A stretch of DNA of 64,000 nt from Castanea sativa (GCF_040712315.1 NC_134014.1:41157634-41221633), one strand, 5' to 3'. Counted from the first letter of the stretch, positions 32,127 to 43,721 are shown. Notes: generated from the letters alone by a model not told the origin. Program-made: numbers and translations.

Positions 32127-35107
32127 AATGCACCCTCGAAACTCGTTCATGCACATAGTTTTTGGAGTGTGGTGAGTGAATAAGTCTTGATAATGGAATT
32201 TTATACTTAACTCTTCAAGTGAAGTAGTTGAAGGTGGTGGAGCTTTTAGCAGGATGAAGTAATTTCAGAAGAGTAAACCCACCCATATGAAAGGCTTTGA
32301 TGAGACTGAAAAGGGGTCTGCGAGTATTTGAATGTACTTGCATGACCGAGCCTTCCCAACAGAGGTTAAGTTGAAGTAATTTCAAAAGAGTGTTCCATGG
32401 TACTTGGAGTGGATTGGTGAGGCTGAAAGTTATTTGCAAGAAGTTGGATGTACTTGCAAGATTGAATCATTTCAACATAGGTTAAGCTGGAGTAATTTCA
32501 GAGGAATATTTTGGATCATTGGCGGCGATCACAGGGTGTAGAAGATGGAGAAGAAGTGAGAATGTTGGCTGGGTACAGCATGTAAAGCTATGGGGCTAGC
32601 CTCCTGTTTTTAAGAACTTCTGGTGAAGTTATATCTAAAGGATATACTTCGAATCACGGAGAGAACATGTGGGAAAGTGGCTGAATGTGCATGTGTTATT
32701 GTATCACTCAGGTTTAGTTGAGGTAATTTCAGAAGCTTTTGGATTCTAGGTCTGTTGGTGGTGGTTGTGAAGAAGATGGTGACGGAGCAAAGTGAATGGG
32801 TGAAACATATGCCATCATGGCGCTGGCCTTGTACGTTGGGGACCTTCTGGTGTAGATGTTTCTAGGAAGTACACCTTGGGATGTGGGACTGACTGCATGC
32901 TGAATGAGGTTTAACAGCAAGTTGTTGAATGCGCCTGTGTAACTGGACCATGCTGACGGACATTAAGTTGAAGTAATTTCAGAAGTATATTTTCTGGAAT
33001 TCTTCAAGCTGATCTTAAGTTGGAGTAATTCCAGAAAGTGTGTTTTGAGGTACCAACAATGATGACCTTTGGGCCCCACGTTGGTGGGAACACGGAATGA
33101 GGCTTTGGTGACCATTTACCAACACCAAAGGCTAATTTCTGGTGAGCTGGTACCTTGGAGGTCATCGTAAGTGTTGGATGGGAGACAATTTGTAGGATAC
33201 CCCAACACCTTTCACCACCTTCACCTAATGCCACTCGTTGGAAAAGCACAAAAAAAATGAAAGGTGGAGCCAACTTGTGATCCTGGTTTTAGAAACCAGC
33301 CAAGTTGCTGTTTGTTCCGAACCGCTGCTTCTGATGGGAGACCAAGCAATTGGAGAGAGACTACGGCGAGGACGTGTGGGAAACAAAATTTTTTTGGATC
33401 TTAAAACAACGATGATGTTGTGAGAAGGGTTTCTACTGAACCATGAGAGGGTTGATTTCAAACTGATTATGAAGCGATTTTGGTTGCTAGGTTTTGAGAA
33501 TGATGAGGCCATAGTGAGAAATGGCTGTGAGAAGGAGGATTTGAAAATTTGAAAGACGTAAATCTTCATTTCATGATTCAGTGTGTTTTTCTTGGTGAGT
33601 TTTCGATGGATCCGACCCTTCTATTTATAGCGGAGAGATGAAGAACGGTAGTTGAGAATGGCGGATGAGAATTTTTGGTGAGAATGGTGGATGAGAATGG
33701 TAGGCGCCGAATGGAAATGGTAGGTGACTCAATGTAATTTCAATTTTAAGACATACTTGTGAGAGTTCATCTGTTCTTTGAAAGGGGAGCCTTGATGAAG
33801 TCTGGAGGATAACTCTGAGGGAACCCAAACTAAGTGGATGAATCTCCAATTTTGATTTTGGGAGCTTGAGTTTTGGACACTGCTAGTACTTCGCAGAAGT
33901 GGGTCAGATTGGTGGTTTCCAAGTTCAAAACAAACAAGCTGATTTCAAAAACAGAGTTTTTGTGAAAATCTGAGTAGGACAAGCTTTGCTCAAGCATCTT
34001 GACTTTTGGTCAAAGTTCACACCAAAGCCAATAGCTGTAGAATCACACTACTTGAGCAATTTTGGATTCTCAAATGAATAAATAGACCCCAAAATTGGAA
34101 CGTACGAGCAAAATTGGGCAAGATAGGTCATTCTTGAAAATTTTGACTTTTGGTAAAGATTTGTGCAAAAGTCAACTTTCTAGAAATTGAACCGTTGTGC
34201 AATTTCTGAGTCTCAGTTGAAGAAACAGATCCCAAAATTGGAATGTACAAGAAAAACAGAGTGGGAAAGGCCCGTTTTGAAAATTTTGACTTTTTGGTCA
34301 AAGTCAAAGGTCAAAATTGGTCAAAACATTTTTTTTTTCAAGCAGTCCAGATCCGGGTTAGATTTCTAGGTTGGTCCAGGTCAAACCAGTTAGTGGAGGA
34401 TGACATCATAGGGGTGCGTGTAAGCACGTGAAGATGCTGGAGGGCCTGTCGACATGTGGTGCGTGTATGCGGGTGAGAGAGGAGCTAGCGCATGTGAGCA
34501 CATAGCGGAAGGAGTTGTGCGTGTTGCTGAAGGCAGCCACCGCCGAATCTTTTAGCGGTGTGTAGAGGCGCGTGCTTCGCTTTTTAGGCTTGAAATTTTC
34601 AGGTTTTGTAGTTCTAAGGTCATAGAAGACCCCTGTAGGGTCAGTTTTGTGAAATTGTGAACAGATTTGCAGAGTTTTGAGGGATTAAGCCATTGGTCAT
34701 TGCGAGTTTGTGGCGGCGCGTGGAGACGTGTGGTAGCTCCGTTGTTGATGATCTTTCTGGGTTTTGTGAACTGTGGACCGATGGATATTGTGGTGGCATT
34801 GGTTTTGTAAAAAATTTTCTTAGATTTGTGCAGATTTGAATGAGAAATCTGCGGGTCGTTGGGAATTTGTGGCCACACGTGGCCGCGCATTATGGCTCCA
34901 CCGTGGACGTCTTTTTTGAGTCTTGTTGTTTGAAATCCTTAGAAGATCTTTGTGGGTTGATTTTTTGACATCTTGTCAGAAGTTTTAGAAATCCAGAAGA
35001 GGAGTCAGCATGCATTGTTGAATTTGTTGCCATCTTAGTTTCCTCTATGCTTTTGACATAGTTTGACATCTCAGGATTTCAAGGTCGGTAGCACAGTCAG
35101 TTTGAAC
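32127..35107. other. Non-coding interior of the gag-only element
   Basis: No convincing gene on either strand; the open frames are short and unlike known proteins. The word AAGTAATTTCAGAAG recurs with small changes near 32255, 32371, 32476, 32711, 32963 and 33017. Its minus-strand 3' end next to the LTR is where a polypurine tract should be, but only CGAGGGTGCATT is seen. Confidence 0.6.
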
Positions 35108-35293
35108 AATGAATAATGCTAGAGATACAAATAATTTTACAAACTGCTAATGTGGTGAGTAATTATTGGTAAATGAAAAAATGATATTGATGGTAGGTCT
35201 AGATACAAACCAACAAGAGGTTGATCACATCAATATTTTGTAAAAAAAAATGTTGTAAAATAATTTGTGGCGATAGCATTACTCTTGAATAAT
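35108..35293. mobile_element. MITE upstream of the PMD promoter
   Basis: Its ends pair as AATGCTAGAGATACAAA at left and AATGCTATCGCCACAAA read from the right; TGAATAAT occurs on both flanks. This fits an hAT-type MITE. It lies about 155 bases upstream of the PMD gene TATA box. Confidence 0.7.
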
Positions 35294-35447
35294 ATGCGGA
35301 CTAGAACTTCATCCCAAGTCTAGTGCAATAAATTCTTTCTGACAACGTGATCTTCTGGGGGTAGTTAGCACAGTATTCTTTGAAAGTATGGTACTTTGCC
35401 TTTCCACAGCTCTTTTTCTTTTTATCTGTTAGTTTCCAAAGACTCCT

Positions 35448-35455
35448 ATATAAAG
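35448..35455 (+). promoter_or_regulatory. TATA box of the PMD gene
   Basis: CTATATAAAG lies on the plus strand 66 bases before a 5'-UTR intron donor. It is placed correctly for a transcript starting near 35480. Confidence 0.7.
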
Positions 35456-35514
35456 CCACCCGGGGCCATGCATTATGTTGCACAAGTGTAACCTTTAGTA
35501 ACTAACATATTATT

Positions 35515-35604
35515 GTAAGTGCAAAGAAACCACGTCTTTTCACCTTCTTTTTCTTTTCTTTTTCTTTTTAACTTGTACTAACTCTACTCTTTTTTTTTTG
35601 GTAG
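35515..35604 (+). other. 5'-UTR intron of the PMD gene
   Basis: Donor ATT|GTAAGTGC, a long pyrimidine tract, acceptor TTTGGTAG|CAACTT, 90 bases. The ATG follows 17 bases later. Confidence 0.65.
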
Positions 35605-35620
35605 CAACTTGCTTCTTGAT

Positions 35621-38525
35621 ATGGTGTACTTCAGAGATATTTCCTCGTCTAACAAGAAGTATCTTGTTATTTCAAAAGATCAAGGTGATGCAACTGAGAA
35701 AGGATTATCACTGCTCGTTAGGAAACCCATTATTGGTCGATTTTCACCAGTATGGCCGAAACAGAATGATCTTGGTGACATTGTTAAGTGGACGTCTGGC
35801 ACTTCTCAAAATTCAGGTTCTCCTTCTAGAGCATGGTCCCTATGTACTTCCCTCCACAAGAATACCACCGAGTCAGGCCCTTTAAGGACTCTTGGCTGTC
35901 ACATTATTTCCGGCAAAACACGTTAGGGCACAATTTTCAGAACAAATGGCGAGTTTGGTTATACACCCTACTATTGGGAATGGCTTGAAGATGTCCTCTT
36001 TTGTAGCAAGAAGACTCTTATCAAGGCCCAGATCTTTGAAGCAGTCCCTGCATCTTTATACACATATGATCGAAACAATGACATCATACGTGCATTTTGT
36101 GAAGCATGGTGCCCGAACACCAATACCCTTCATACCCCGTTGTGTGAGATGTCCATCTCTCTTTGGGACTTACATCGTCTAGGTGGGCTTGCCATCACTG
36201 GTAGTTTTTACAATGAAGTTGTCCCTTGTTATAAGGAAATGGTAGGGTGTGATGAGAAAGGCAGATTCATTCCAAAGAGTTGTGAATATCTGTTCGCCGC
36301 TTTTTATCAACTTCATAATGAGAAAGAAGGGAAGATACATGTTTTGGTAAATGACTGGATCAAATTTTGGTTTTGAGGAGACCCAAAATACATGAAGCCA
36401 CCTCCTTGAAGGCCAAAGAGGTCGTGTCGTCCTAAGCAGACTTACAATCCTGACGGTTCGTTTGGCAAGGCCTGTGCATGGTCTTCAAAAGAGAAAGGTG
36501 CATTTACAGACCTTGAAGTTCAAGAAGGACTATGTGAAGAAACTCACTTGGTTGCATTGTTATCTTGTTGGCTATGCATATTGGTGCTACCGAGTGAAGA
36601 TCTTAATGTTATCCATCCAGGAACATTCAAGGTTGTGAGCCTTATGGCTATTGGTAGGCCTTTCAGTCTTGCCATACCTATTCTTACTAGCCTTCATCAA
36701 GGATTAAATAAGCTTGCCCGTTCTCCTGTTGTTGGTAGTTCAAAGGCGTGCCTTCCCATGCACTATATTTATGGGTGGCTAGGCCACTACTTTGATACCC
36801 ATCATGGAGTTACATTGGAAGTCGTCGGGCCAAAGATGGTTAGATTTTCTGGTGCAAGAGGGGCCAGATATTATGACGAATATGAAGCCCGAAGGTTGAT
36901 TCAAGGCAACCACATGTTGTGGGGTGCCAATTTGCTTGTTAAGAATGCGAATGAAACTTTTGAAGACAGTGGAAACCTTTCTTGTACTTCACTGGCGCAC
37001 TTTATTAGTATTCGATCATCTTACTTGTCTATGCGACAAATTGATCATTTCATCATAGAACCCTACAGCCCTTGCCGATTCAGTCGTCAATTTGGACTTT
37101 GTCAAAGCATTATAGGTGGTATAAAGAAAGACATCCGTCATGCTTCTTTGGATGAAGTCTTAGAACTTTGGAGATTATGCACCAAGTCTAAGACCATATT
37201 GCAAGCATTCTTCCCAGCTCCTCCATCAAACTTAAAGCACCACACTACTCAAAGTTATGAGCATTGGTGGAGTAGCACGCATGGGACATACCTTGAAGAT
37301 GGTATAGCATCTTTGATTTCAAGCACATGTTCTCCTTTACCAAGAACGAAGATGGGCCAAATAAACCATGATAAGAATGACAATGGAGGGGGTATTCAAT
37401 TGTCTAACGATCACGTTACATGTGTTGTCCAAAAATTTGTGATTGACAAGGCTCAATTTGTAAAGCCACAAGACGTCACAGCAAGACCGGAGATGCCTCC
37501 CCTTAAAGCTTTTCTTGTTGAAGGGCCTCTAGGAGTGTGCATGGCATCTAATGAAAAGATGGACTCATATCTTGAGAAAGTGAGTGAGAGTAGTGACAAG
37601 GAGTGTCATTGGAGGCTGGCTAAGAAAAAGCTTAAATTGATAATCCCTAGCGAACCCGATTTCGTTGAAGGGACCTCCTATGCCCTTGAACATGTTGAAG
37701 TTGCTGCAGATCAAGTATTTTTCCACTATCTTTTTTTTTAGTCTTTATATACGTACATTTTTCGATGTAACGTATTCTTGATTGCAGCCTAGGCAACAAG
37801 CCTTAAACACAATCAATAGTGATGAGGTGACCTCTATTGATAGTGAAACTTCAATTTCTGGTCCACGACCTATTGCCATATTAGTGGGAAATGTAACTCA
37901 GATGCCTAGCATTGAATTTATGGAGAGGACTGTGAGTTTTGATATCCCTGAAGATTTTGTTTATCATGCCGAAGATGTGATTCTAAGAAATCGCATCGAT
38001 CTTGCATTGAACCTTTGGAAAAGTCTTTAGCAAAGGATTGCTAGGACCGCTTTCGAGAAAGCCCCTTCACTCATGGGAGAAGCTCAAAAGATTTTCGATG
38101 CCATAGTAGCCAATAAAGCTATTGATCCATCACCATTGCAAAGCTTAGTTGCTGATTATTTTGAGAAGGCCAGAAGTTTTGAATCACTTCAATCCTCCTT
38201 TTCTACGAGCGTGATGTCTGGACAACGTGACAAGCAATCGACAGATTGTAACTTTCACCTTGCTGAGCAGCCAACTATAAAGAATGAACTGTTAGCATGT
38301 GGTGAAACACTTAGGGATGGACTGGCGAGTGTTGAAGCCAGGATAGTGGAGTTGCAAGAAGAACTGGAACATCTATCCAATTGCAAGAAAGATCTTGAAG
38401 CTTCGATTCTTAATAATGATGAAAATTTGTCAAATCAAAGCTCTATCATCTCGAACATTCAAGATGAGATTTCTTTCATAGAGACTGGTCCTTCCATAAG
38501 TAATGCAAACATTGAATCTTTGTAG
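35621..38525 (+). pseudogene. Plant mobile domain (PMD, aminotransferase-like) gene inside the retrotransposon
   Basis: Two coding exons (35621-37714 and 37788-38525) join in phase 0 over a 73-base GT-AG intron, giving a 943-codon frame. The PMD core is clear: TLIKAQIFEAVPASLYTYDR, AFCEAWCPNTNTLHTPLCEM, SISLWDLHRLGG, then NDWIKFWF, SCWLCILVLPSED and YIYGWLGHYFDTHHG. The C-terminus (exon 2) is a predicted coiled coil (RIVELQEELEHLSNCKKDLE). PMD proteins such as MAIN and MAIL1 of Arabidopsis act in silencing and genome stability, and PMDs also occur in transposons; what this one does is unknown. Four in-frame stops (TAG 35924, TGA 36374, TGA 36407, TAG 38028) and no frameshift make it a recent pseudogene. 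It lies antisense and tail-to-tail to gag. Confidence 0.9.
37715..37787 (+). other. Coding intron of the PMD gene
   Basis: GATCAA|GTATTTTTCC to CTTGATTGCAG|CCTAGG, 73 bases, T-rich, with stop codons in frame. Removing it restores one open frame up to the next nonsense mutation. Its presence shows that this strand was transcribed and spliced as a gene and did not enter as a cDNA. Confidence 0.8.
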
Positions 38526-38670
38526 TTGTTGAGCCAATGGCTAGAGACAACACGTGATGAGTTAGAGAATTACAACTGGAAATACTGACTTGTACTTGCA
38601 ATCAATAATCATTGTAGCATCTCCCTTTTGTTTTCTTTGTTGTAGAAATTTCATGTCTTTCTTTTCAGTT

Positions 38671-38676
38671 AATAAA
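38671..38676 (+). terminator. Polyadenylation signal of the PMD gene
   Basis: AATAAA in TTAATAAAATTAG, 146 bases after the stop codon, in a T/A-rich 3' region. Confidence 0.6.
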
Positions 38677-38824
38677 ATTAGTTCTCTTTGCATCACTCGT
38701 TTATCTAATTTCTCCACCATTGCCTTCACTTTTTTTTTTTTGCATGTGACTGAACTCAGTAAATAATACTAAGTTGCCTACGTACCTTGTTAAGGGATCA
38801 AGTCATCATGTAGTTCAAAAAGAT

Positions 38825-39001
38825 TTTTTTGTTTTGTTTTGTTTTTGTAAAAAGGAGGGCTCATGTGTGTAATCCTCGCCTCACGCCCCACGGAATTTCA
38901 TGGGTACCAATTGCGCAATAGTGGGTATTACCACTAATTGAACCCAAGACCTCAGCCTCAAGGGCAACAATGGCATCCAGCCACTACGCCACACTCGCAA
39001 A
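38825..39001 (-). mobile_element. SINE-like insert between PMD and gag 3' ends
   Basis: On the minus strand it has a tRNA-like A box (TGGCGTAGTGGCTGG), a B-box-like GGTCTTGGGTTCAATTAG and an A-rich tail (T-rich at 38825-38850 on plus). Target duplications are not clear. Confidence 0.55.
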
Positions 39002-39128
39002 TGGTGGCATAGAGTGGGATTGATTTCTCCTTATTTGTACGCTTTCAAAGGTAATGGGAAGACATCATGTACCTTTGTAGCGCTGCAGTGGGTAGTTTAA
39101 GCTCTTACCGAGGAGTAGTCCTCGATTT

Positions 39129-40889
39129 TCAAGCATATAAGTGTTTGAGTAACTTTCCATTGATAGGGCCGATCCTTACACCATCCTGATCAATCAACTT
39201 GTAAGCTCCATTGGTGTTTGCCCCCTGCCTGAGAGTTGGAAGTACATCACAAGTAACAGTTACATGGTTTGACCCGACAACTTCATCAAGGTCTAGATCA
39301 ATCTTGTTTTCTTTGGCAAGTTTCATGATTTGTTCTTTGAAAATGAAACATTTTTGGATTGGGTGGCCGATGATGCGATGATATTTGCAGTTGTTAGGGT
39401 CATCAACTTTCCCCATGTCTTCTGGTCGCTTGCGTTCTGGCAATTCAATCAGCTTTAATTGCAATAGTTGTTCTAAGATGTTTGGCACATCTTCATTAGG
39501 GAACGAATATGCTTTTTGCTCACGTTCCTTAAAAGTCAGATGATGCACTTCGTTCTTTTGCCATCCTTCAAGTTGTTTTTCATTTGCCTTTGCTCCTTTC
39601 CTTGGAACCTTAACTATGACAGTGTTAACAGTTATTGGGTCTTTGAGATTACTTTTTGCATTCTTGTCATTCCTCCTTACTTCCTTTCTACTTTCCTCAG
39701 GTATGTGAGATTTTGTATTTCCGTGGCTAGAGATACTTAATAAAATGTCGTGCGCACGAGTTGCCAATTTTTCGAATGTTCGGGGCTTTATCCCTTGCAG
39801 GATGTACAGAAGTCCCCAGTGCACGCCTTGGATGCACATTTCTACAGCAGATATTTCAGAAAGTCTATTCTTATAGTCTAGACTCAAAGAACGCCACCAA
39901 TTGATATAGTCAACAACGGGCTCGTCTTTCCACTGCTTAGTATTGGTAAGCTCCATCATGCTTACCGTGCGGCGTGTGCTATAGAATCAGTTAAGGAACC
40001 CCTTTTCAAGCTGTTCCCAACTATCGATTGACTCAGGTTCTAAGTCTGTATACCAATCAAAGACATTCCTCTTTAGTGAACTGACAAACTGCTTTACAAA
40101 GAGGCCTCCTTGAGTCCCTGCATTCTCACAAGTTTCTACAAAGCGAGCAATGTGTTGCTTAGGGTTTCCTTTGCCATAAAATTGCAAGAACTTGGGGGGT
40201 TGATACCCATTTGGCATTCTCATGTTGTCTATGCGCTTTATGTAGGGTCTTGAATATGTGAGAGAACTTGTAGAAGAACCTCCATATTGTGCTCGGATGG
40301 TATTTATTATCATGTCTTGTAATTGTTGGACTGACAACGAAGCCACTGAAGCATATTGTTCTTGTCGGGGAGTGTTTTCAATTTCTCTCCCTTTGTCATC
40401 CTTTGCAGATGTGAATTTATGATCATGGCTTGATTCACCAAGATCTTGTACTTCGAGTTTGTTCATTAAAGTTGCAATTTGGAGGTCCTTATCTTCAACT
40501 ACTTTTGTGAGAGGGACAACCCTTTGTTCCATTTCAGCCATCTTTTCTTCCATGGTAGAGGTGTTAGTCATCATGACTGACACAACTTCCACAGATGATG
40601 GAGAAGAAATTGATTTGAAGTGAGCGCGTGAAATCTCATCTTTTGGGTTCCCTTTGATGGGAGAGAAATTGTGCGACCAACTTCTTGTGAAGGAAGAAGG
40701 GGATTTGCCCCCATACTTAAGGTGTTCCAAGGTGGAGATGTCCTTGTTGATGACCTTGTTTCTTGTGAAAGAGTCTAAGGAGATGATTTTCTGGACCTTG
40801 GCTTCCTTGGTTGATTGAGATTGAAGTTGATTATGAGCTTTAGGTTGGCTACAATTGATTGCACCAATGCAGTTGTTGGTGGTAGCCAT
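39129..40889 (-). pseudogene. Gag gene of the gag-only element
   Basis: A 587-codon frame starts at ATG 40889 (MATTNNC); an upstream in-frame extension reaches 41042 over the PBS and is less likely to be the start. It has a coiled-coil N-part (MEEKMAEMEQRVVPLTKVVE), the retrotransposon gag domain (PPKFLQFYGKGNPKQHIARF; FDWYTDLEPESIDSWEQLEK) and a knuckle-like C-terminus (CKYHRIIGHPIQKCFIFK). One TGA near 39993 interrupts it where LN*FYSTRRTVSMM suggests an Arg codon (CGA). Gag would form the particle; packaging and copying would need another element. Neither protease nor polymerase follows. Confidence 0.9.
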
Positions 40890-40903
40890 ACCAAGTTTAA
40901 TTG

Positions 40904-41647
40904 ACGTAGCTATTGTTGAAGCTTGAATGTTCTTGCTAGAGGCCACTGAAGTTGGTAGCAAGATGATGAAATTTCTTTCTTTGAAGGAGAATGTGATGAG
41001 AGGCAGAGAGGTCCCACCGGGCGTCCCAAAATTTGTGGACAACTAAATTTCTTGGTTCGAAATAAATCAAACAAGTAAAATAGTTTCACAAATGCGAATT
41101 TGTATTGATGAATGTGTGGTACAATTCTCTGTGATTACAAAAGAGTGATCCTTTGATTTGATCTCCTTGAAAGATTTGTTGATTGGAGTTGTGGTAATGT
41201 GATTTTGATTCGAACATCGAATATACTTCAATTTAGTTGAAGAATGGATCGAAGATCCTTGAAACATAATTATAATGAATCTTTGGCTATGAGCTTGTTA
41301 GAAATCCTTTATTCTTCACGTTCTTCGTGTTCTTTATGTGTTCTTCGTCTTCGAAAATTTGTGGTGGAAGTTCTTCGGGGCTTTAGAGGCTTGAATCCGT
41401 AAAGCTTCACTGATTTGTGGTTTGTGAGGTTTCTAGAGGCTTTTGAGCTTGATTCCAGTGAACTTTAAGATTTAGACAAGTAATTTGGATGATTCTGCTT
41501 CGAATGTTCTTCAATTTACGTAGCTATTGTTGAAGCTTGAATGTTCTTGCTAGAGGCCATTGAAGTTGGTAGCAAGATGATGAAATTTCTTTCTTTGAAG
41601 GAGAATGTGATGATAGGCCGAGAGGTCCCACCGGGCGTCCCAAAATT
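40904..41647 (-). repeat. 614-bp tandem duplication of leader, PBS and LTR edge
   Basis: The sequence starting ACGTAGCTATTGTTGAAGC at 40904 recurs at 41518. The first copy includes leader (40904-41033), PBS (41011-41031) and a 484-bp LTR piece (41034-41517); the second includes leader, PBS (41625-41645) and the full LTR. The offset between LTR edges (41034 and 41648) is 614 bases. The element RNA would therefore carry two primer-binding sites. Confidence 0.9.
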
Positions 41648-42778
41648 TGTGGACGACTAAACTTCTTGGTTCGAAATAAATCAAACAAGTAAAATAGTTT
41701 CACAAATGCGAATTTGTATTGATGAATGTGTGGTACAATTCTCTGTGATTACAAAAAAGTGATCCTTTGATTTGATCTCCTTGAAAGATTTGTTGATTGA
41801 AATTGTGGTAATGTGATTTTGATTCGAACATCGAATATACTTCAATTTAGTTGAAGAATGGATCGAAGATCCTTGAAATAGAATTACAATGAATCTCTGG
41901 CTATGAGCTTGTTAGAAATCCTTTATTCTTCACATTCTTCGTGTTCTTTGTGTGTTCTTCGTCTTTGAAAATTTGTGGTGGAAGTTCTTCGGGGCTTTAG
42001 AGGCTTAAATTCGTAAAGCTTCACTGGTTTGTGGTTTGTGAGGTTTCTAGAGGCTTTTGAGCTTGATTCCAGTGAATTTTGAGATCTAGGAATATGATTT
42101 GGATGATTCCTCTTCGATTGTTCTTCGTATTTGAAGGTTTGTGGTGGAAGTTCTTCGGGGCTTTGGAGTCTTGAATCCGTAGAGCTTCGCCAATTTATGG
42201 TTTGTTGAGGTTTCTAAAGGCTTTTGAGCTTGATTCCAGTGAACTTTAAGATTTAGACAAGTAATTTGGATGATTCTGCTTTGAATGTTCTTCGTATTCA
42301 AGTTTGAAATTCTTAAAGTTCCTAGAGGCTTCAGGGCTTGATTGTGGCAGAGCTTCTGTACTTCTGAGTGCTTCTGAATCTTCTCTGATGCTGCTTGTGC
42401 TCTAGATGGCTTGGTGTCTCTTTAAATGTCTTTGGAAGGCTTCTATTTATAGGAGTTTGGGGGTGGGTGAGCAACACGTGGCGGAGTCTGATTGGTGACA
42501 CATGTCATAGCCTGATTGGTCCACTTATGTCATCACTTACACGTACTGCATTGCTTGTGTCATTGCTTACACGTGCAGGGCTGCTTATGTCATCGCTTAC
42601 ACATGTTGATGCTTTTTATGCCCTTATTTCAATGACACTTGGCAAGTTTCTATTGGTTTCTGAATAGTGATAGCAAAACCTAGCAGTAATACGTGGCGCT
42701 TTGTAATTGGTCGTATTTTGTGGACTTGATAATATGATGTGTCAGCTTGTGATAGGTCGGGAATTTTACCTCTCTACA
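41648..42778 (-). repeat. 5' LTR of the gag-only element
   Basis: 1,131 bp, paired with 30996-32126. The minus-strand TATAAATA lies at 42444-42451 and would drive gag. Confidence 0.95.
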
Positions 42779-42798
42779 CTCATTTTTCAAACTGAAAA

Positions 42799-42800
<2 letters not shown>

Positions 42801-42880
<80 letters not shown>
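42801..42880. repeat. (GA)n microsatellite
   Basis: About 40 uninterrupted GA units start 18 bases after the CTCAT duplication. Confidence 0.98.
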
Positions 42881-42884
<4 letters not shown>

Positions 42885-42886
42885 CC

Positions 42887-43033
42887 CAGATTGCACATTC
42901 CCAGATCGCACCACGCTCCCAGATCGCACCACCGCTCCTAGATCGCACCACTGCCCCCAACCCCAGATCGCACCGGTCTCGTTGTACCCCAGCACCGGCG
43001 AGATCGCGTCCCAGCACCGGCGAGATCGCACCC
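42887..43033. repeat. GC-rich minisatellite
   Basis: CCAGATCGCACCAC/CCGCTC-type units (about 19 bp) repeat some five times, then CAGCACCGGCGAGATCGC twice. No coding role is clear. Confidence 0.8.
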
Positions 43034-43721
43034 TAAACACCCACAGTTGATCTGCCTTGTTTCTCTCTTCCTCCCTCTGCCACCCATGTCACCGATCTAC
43101 CCTTTTTCTCTCTACCTATGTTGAGCAAACCAGGGCAAGACGAGCGACCCACCGTAATATATGTAAATAGTCCACGTGTAAGGTAGATTGTGCTTTGCTT
43201 TCTTAAATAAATATTGAAGTTTATGAAAAGGAAGTAAATCTTTTTGGGAGGGGGAGGGGGAGTTTAAAAACAACTTTATGAACATGCTAAATTGAAAATA
43301 CAGATCATGTTTTTGCAATGCACATTTTTAGGACATCAATTCCTAAAACCATCAAGCATTTGCTTAATGACAAAAAATCAACTTGAAAAATGCATAATTA
43401 CCCTCACCTCCTTGACTTTCCAGCATTTGCCACTTCTTAGTGTAAGCTGCAGTGAGGCAATGGAGAACGTTGTCACAAAAAAAACGCAAGAAAGAGGAGA
43501 ATCCCATAAACCATACTATCCACAAAAACAAGCTTAATCGCATGTTTGTGAGCTCTGCAAACTACTTTGCTTGAAAGAGGCATCTAGTGGATGAAAAATA
43601 TTGACATTAATATAAAACTTTGGATATGCTAAAAAGAAAAAGTAGTAGATCTCTCAAATGGGTTCGCCACATGTCAAGTTTGATTTTCTTTGGATGTAAT
43701 ATTTGTGTAAGGGATAATTTC
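43034..43721. other. Unique spacer, no gene recognised
   Basis: Contains short open stretches on both strands without recognisable similarity, and CCACGTGTAAG near 43173. It may be ordinary single-copy DNA left between transposons. Confidence 0.5.

Larger units (their letters stand above)
30996..42778 (-). mobile_element. Gag-only LTR retrotransposon carrying an antisense PMD gene (11.8 kb)
   Basis: Both LTRs are 1,131 bp, start TGTGGACGACTAAA and end CCTCTCTACA. The 5-bp duplication CTCAT flanks them (30991-30995, 42779-42783). On the minus strand it has 5' LTR, PBS (present twice), gag (40889-39129), then no protease, reverse transcriptase or integrase. Instead a plus-strand PMD gene (35621-38525) and about 3 kb of non-coding DNA lead to the 3' LTR. 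It must borrow enzymes from another element. The LTRs are more diverged from each other than those of Tat-B or Tat-C, so it is older. Inside are a MITE (35108-35293) and a SINE-like insert (38825-39001). Confidence 0.93.

Noticed and set aside
33225..33569. 114-codon frame in the gag-only element
   Set aside because: No similarity, no splice or promoter context, and stops at codon frequency expected by chance nearby.
42680..43040. Frames with poly(Ser-Leu) or poly(Arg-Glu)
   Set aside because: Direct translation of the GA microsatellite.
43340..43540. Possible exon on the minus strand near 43480-43390
   Set aside because: An open stretch exists but no family is recognised and no splice context is convincing.
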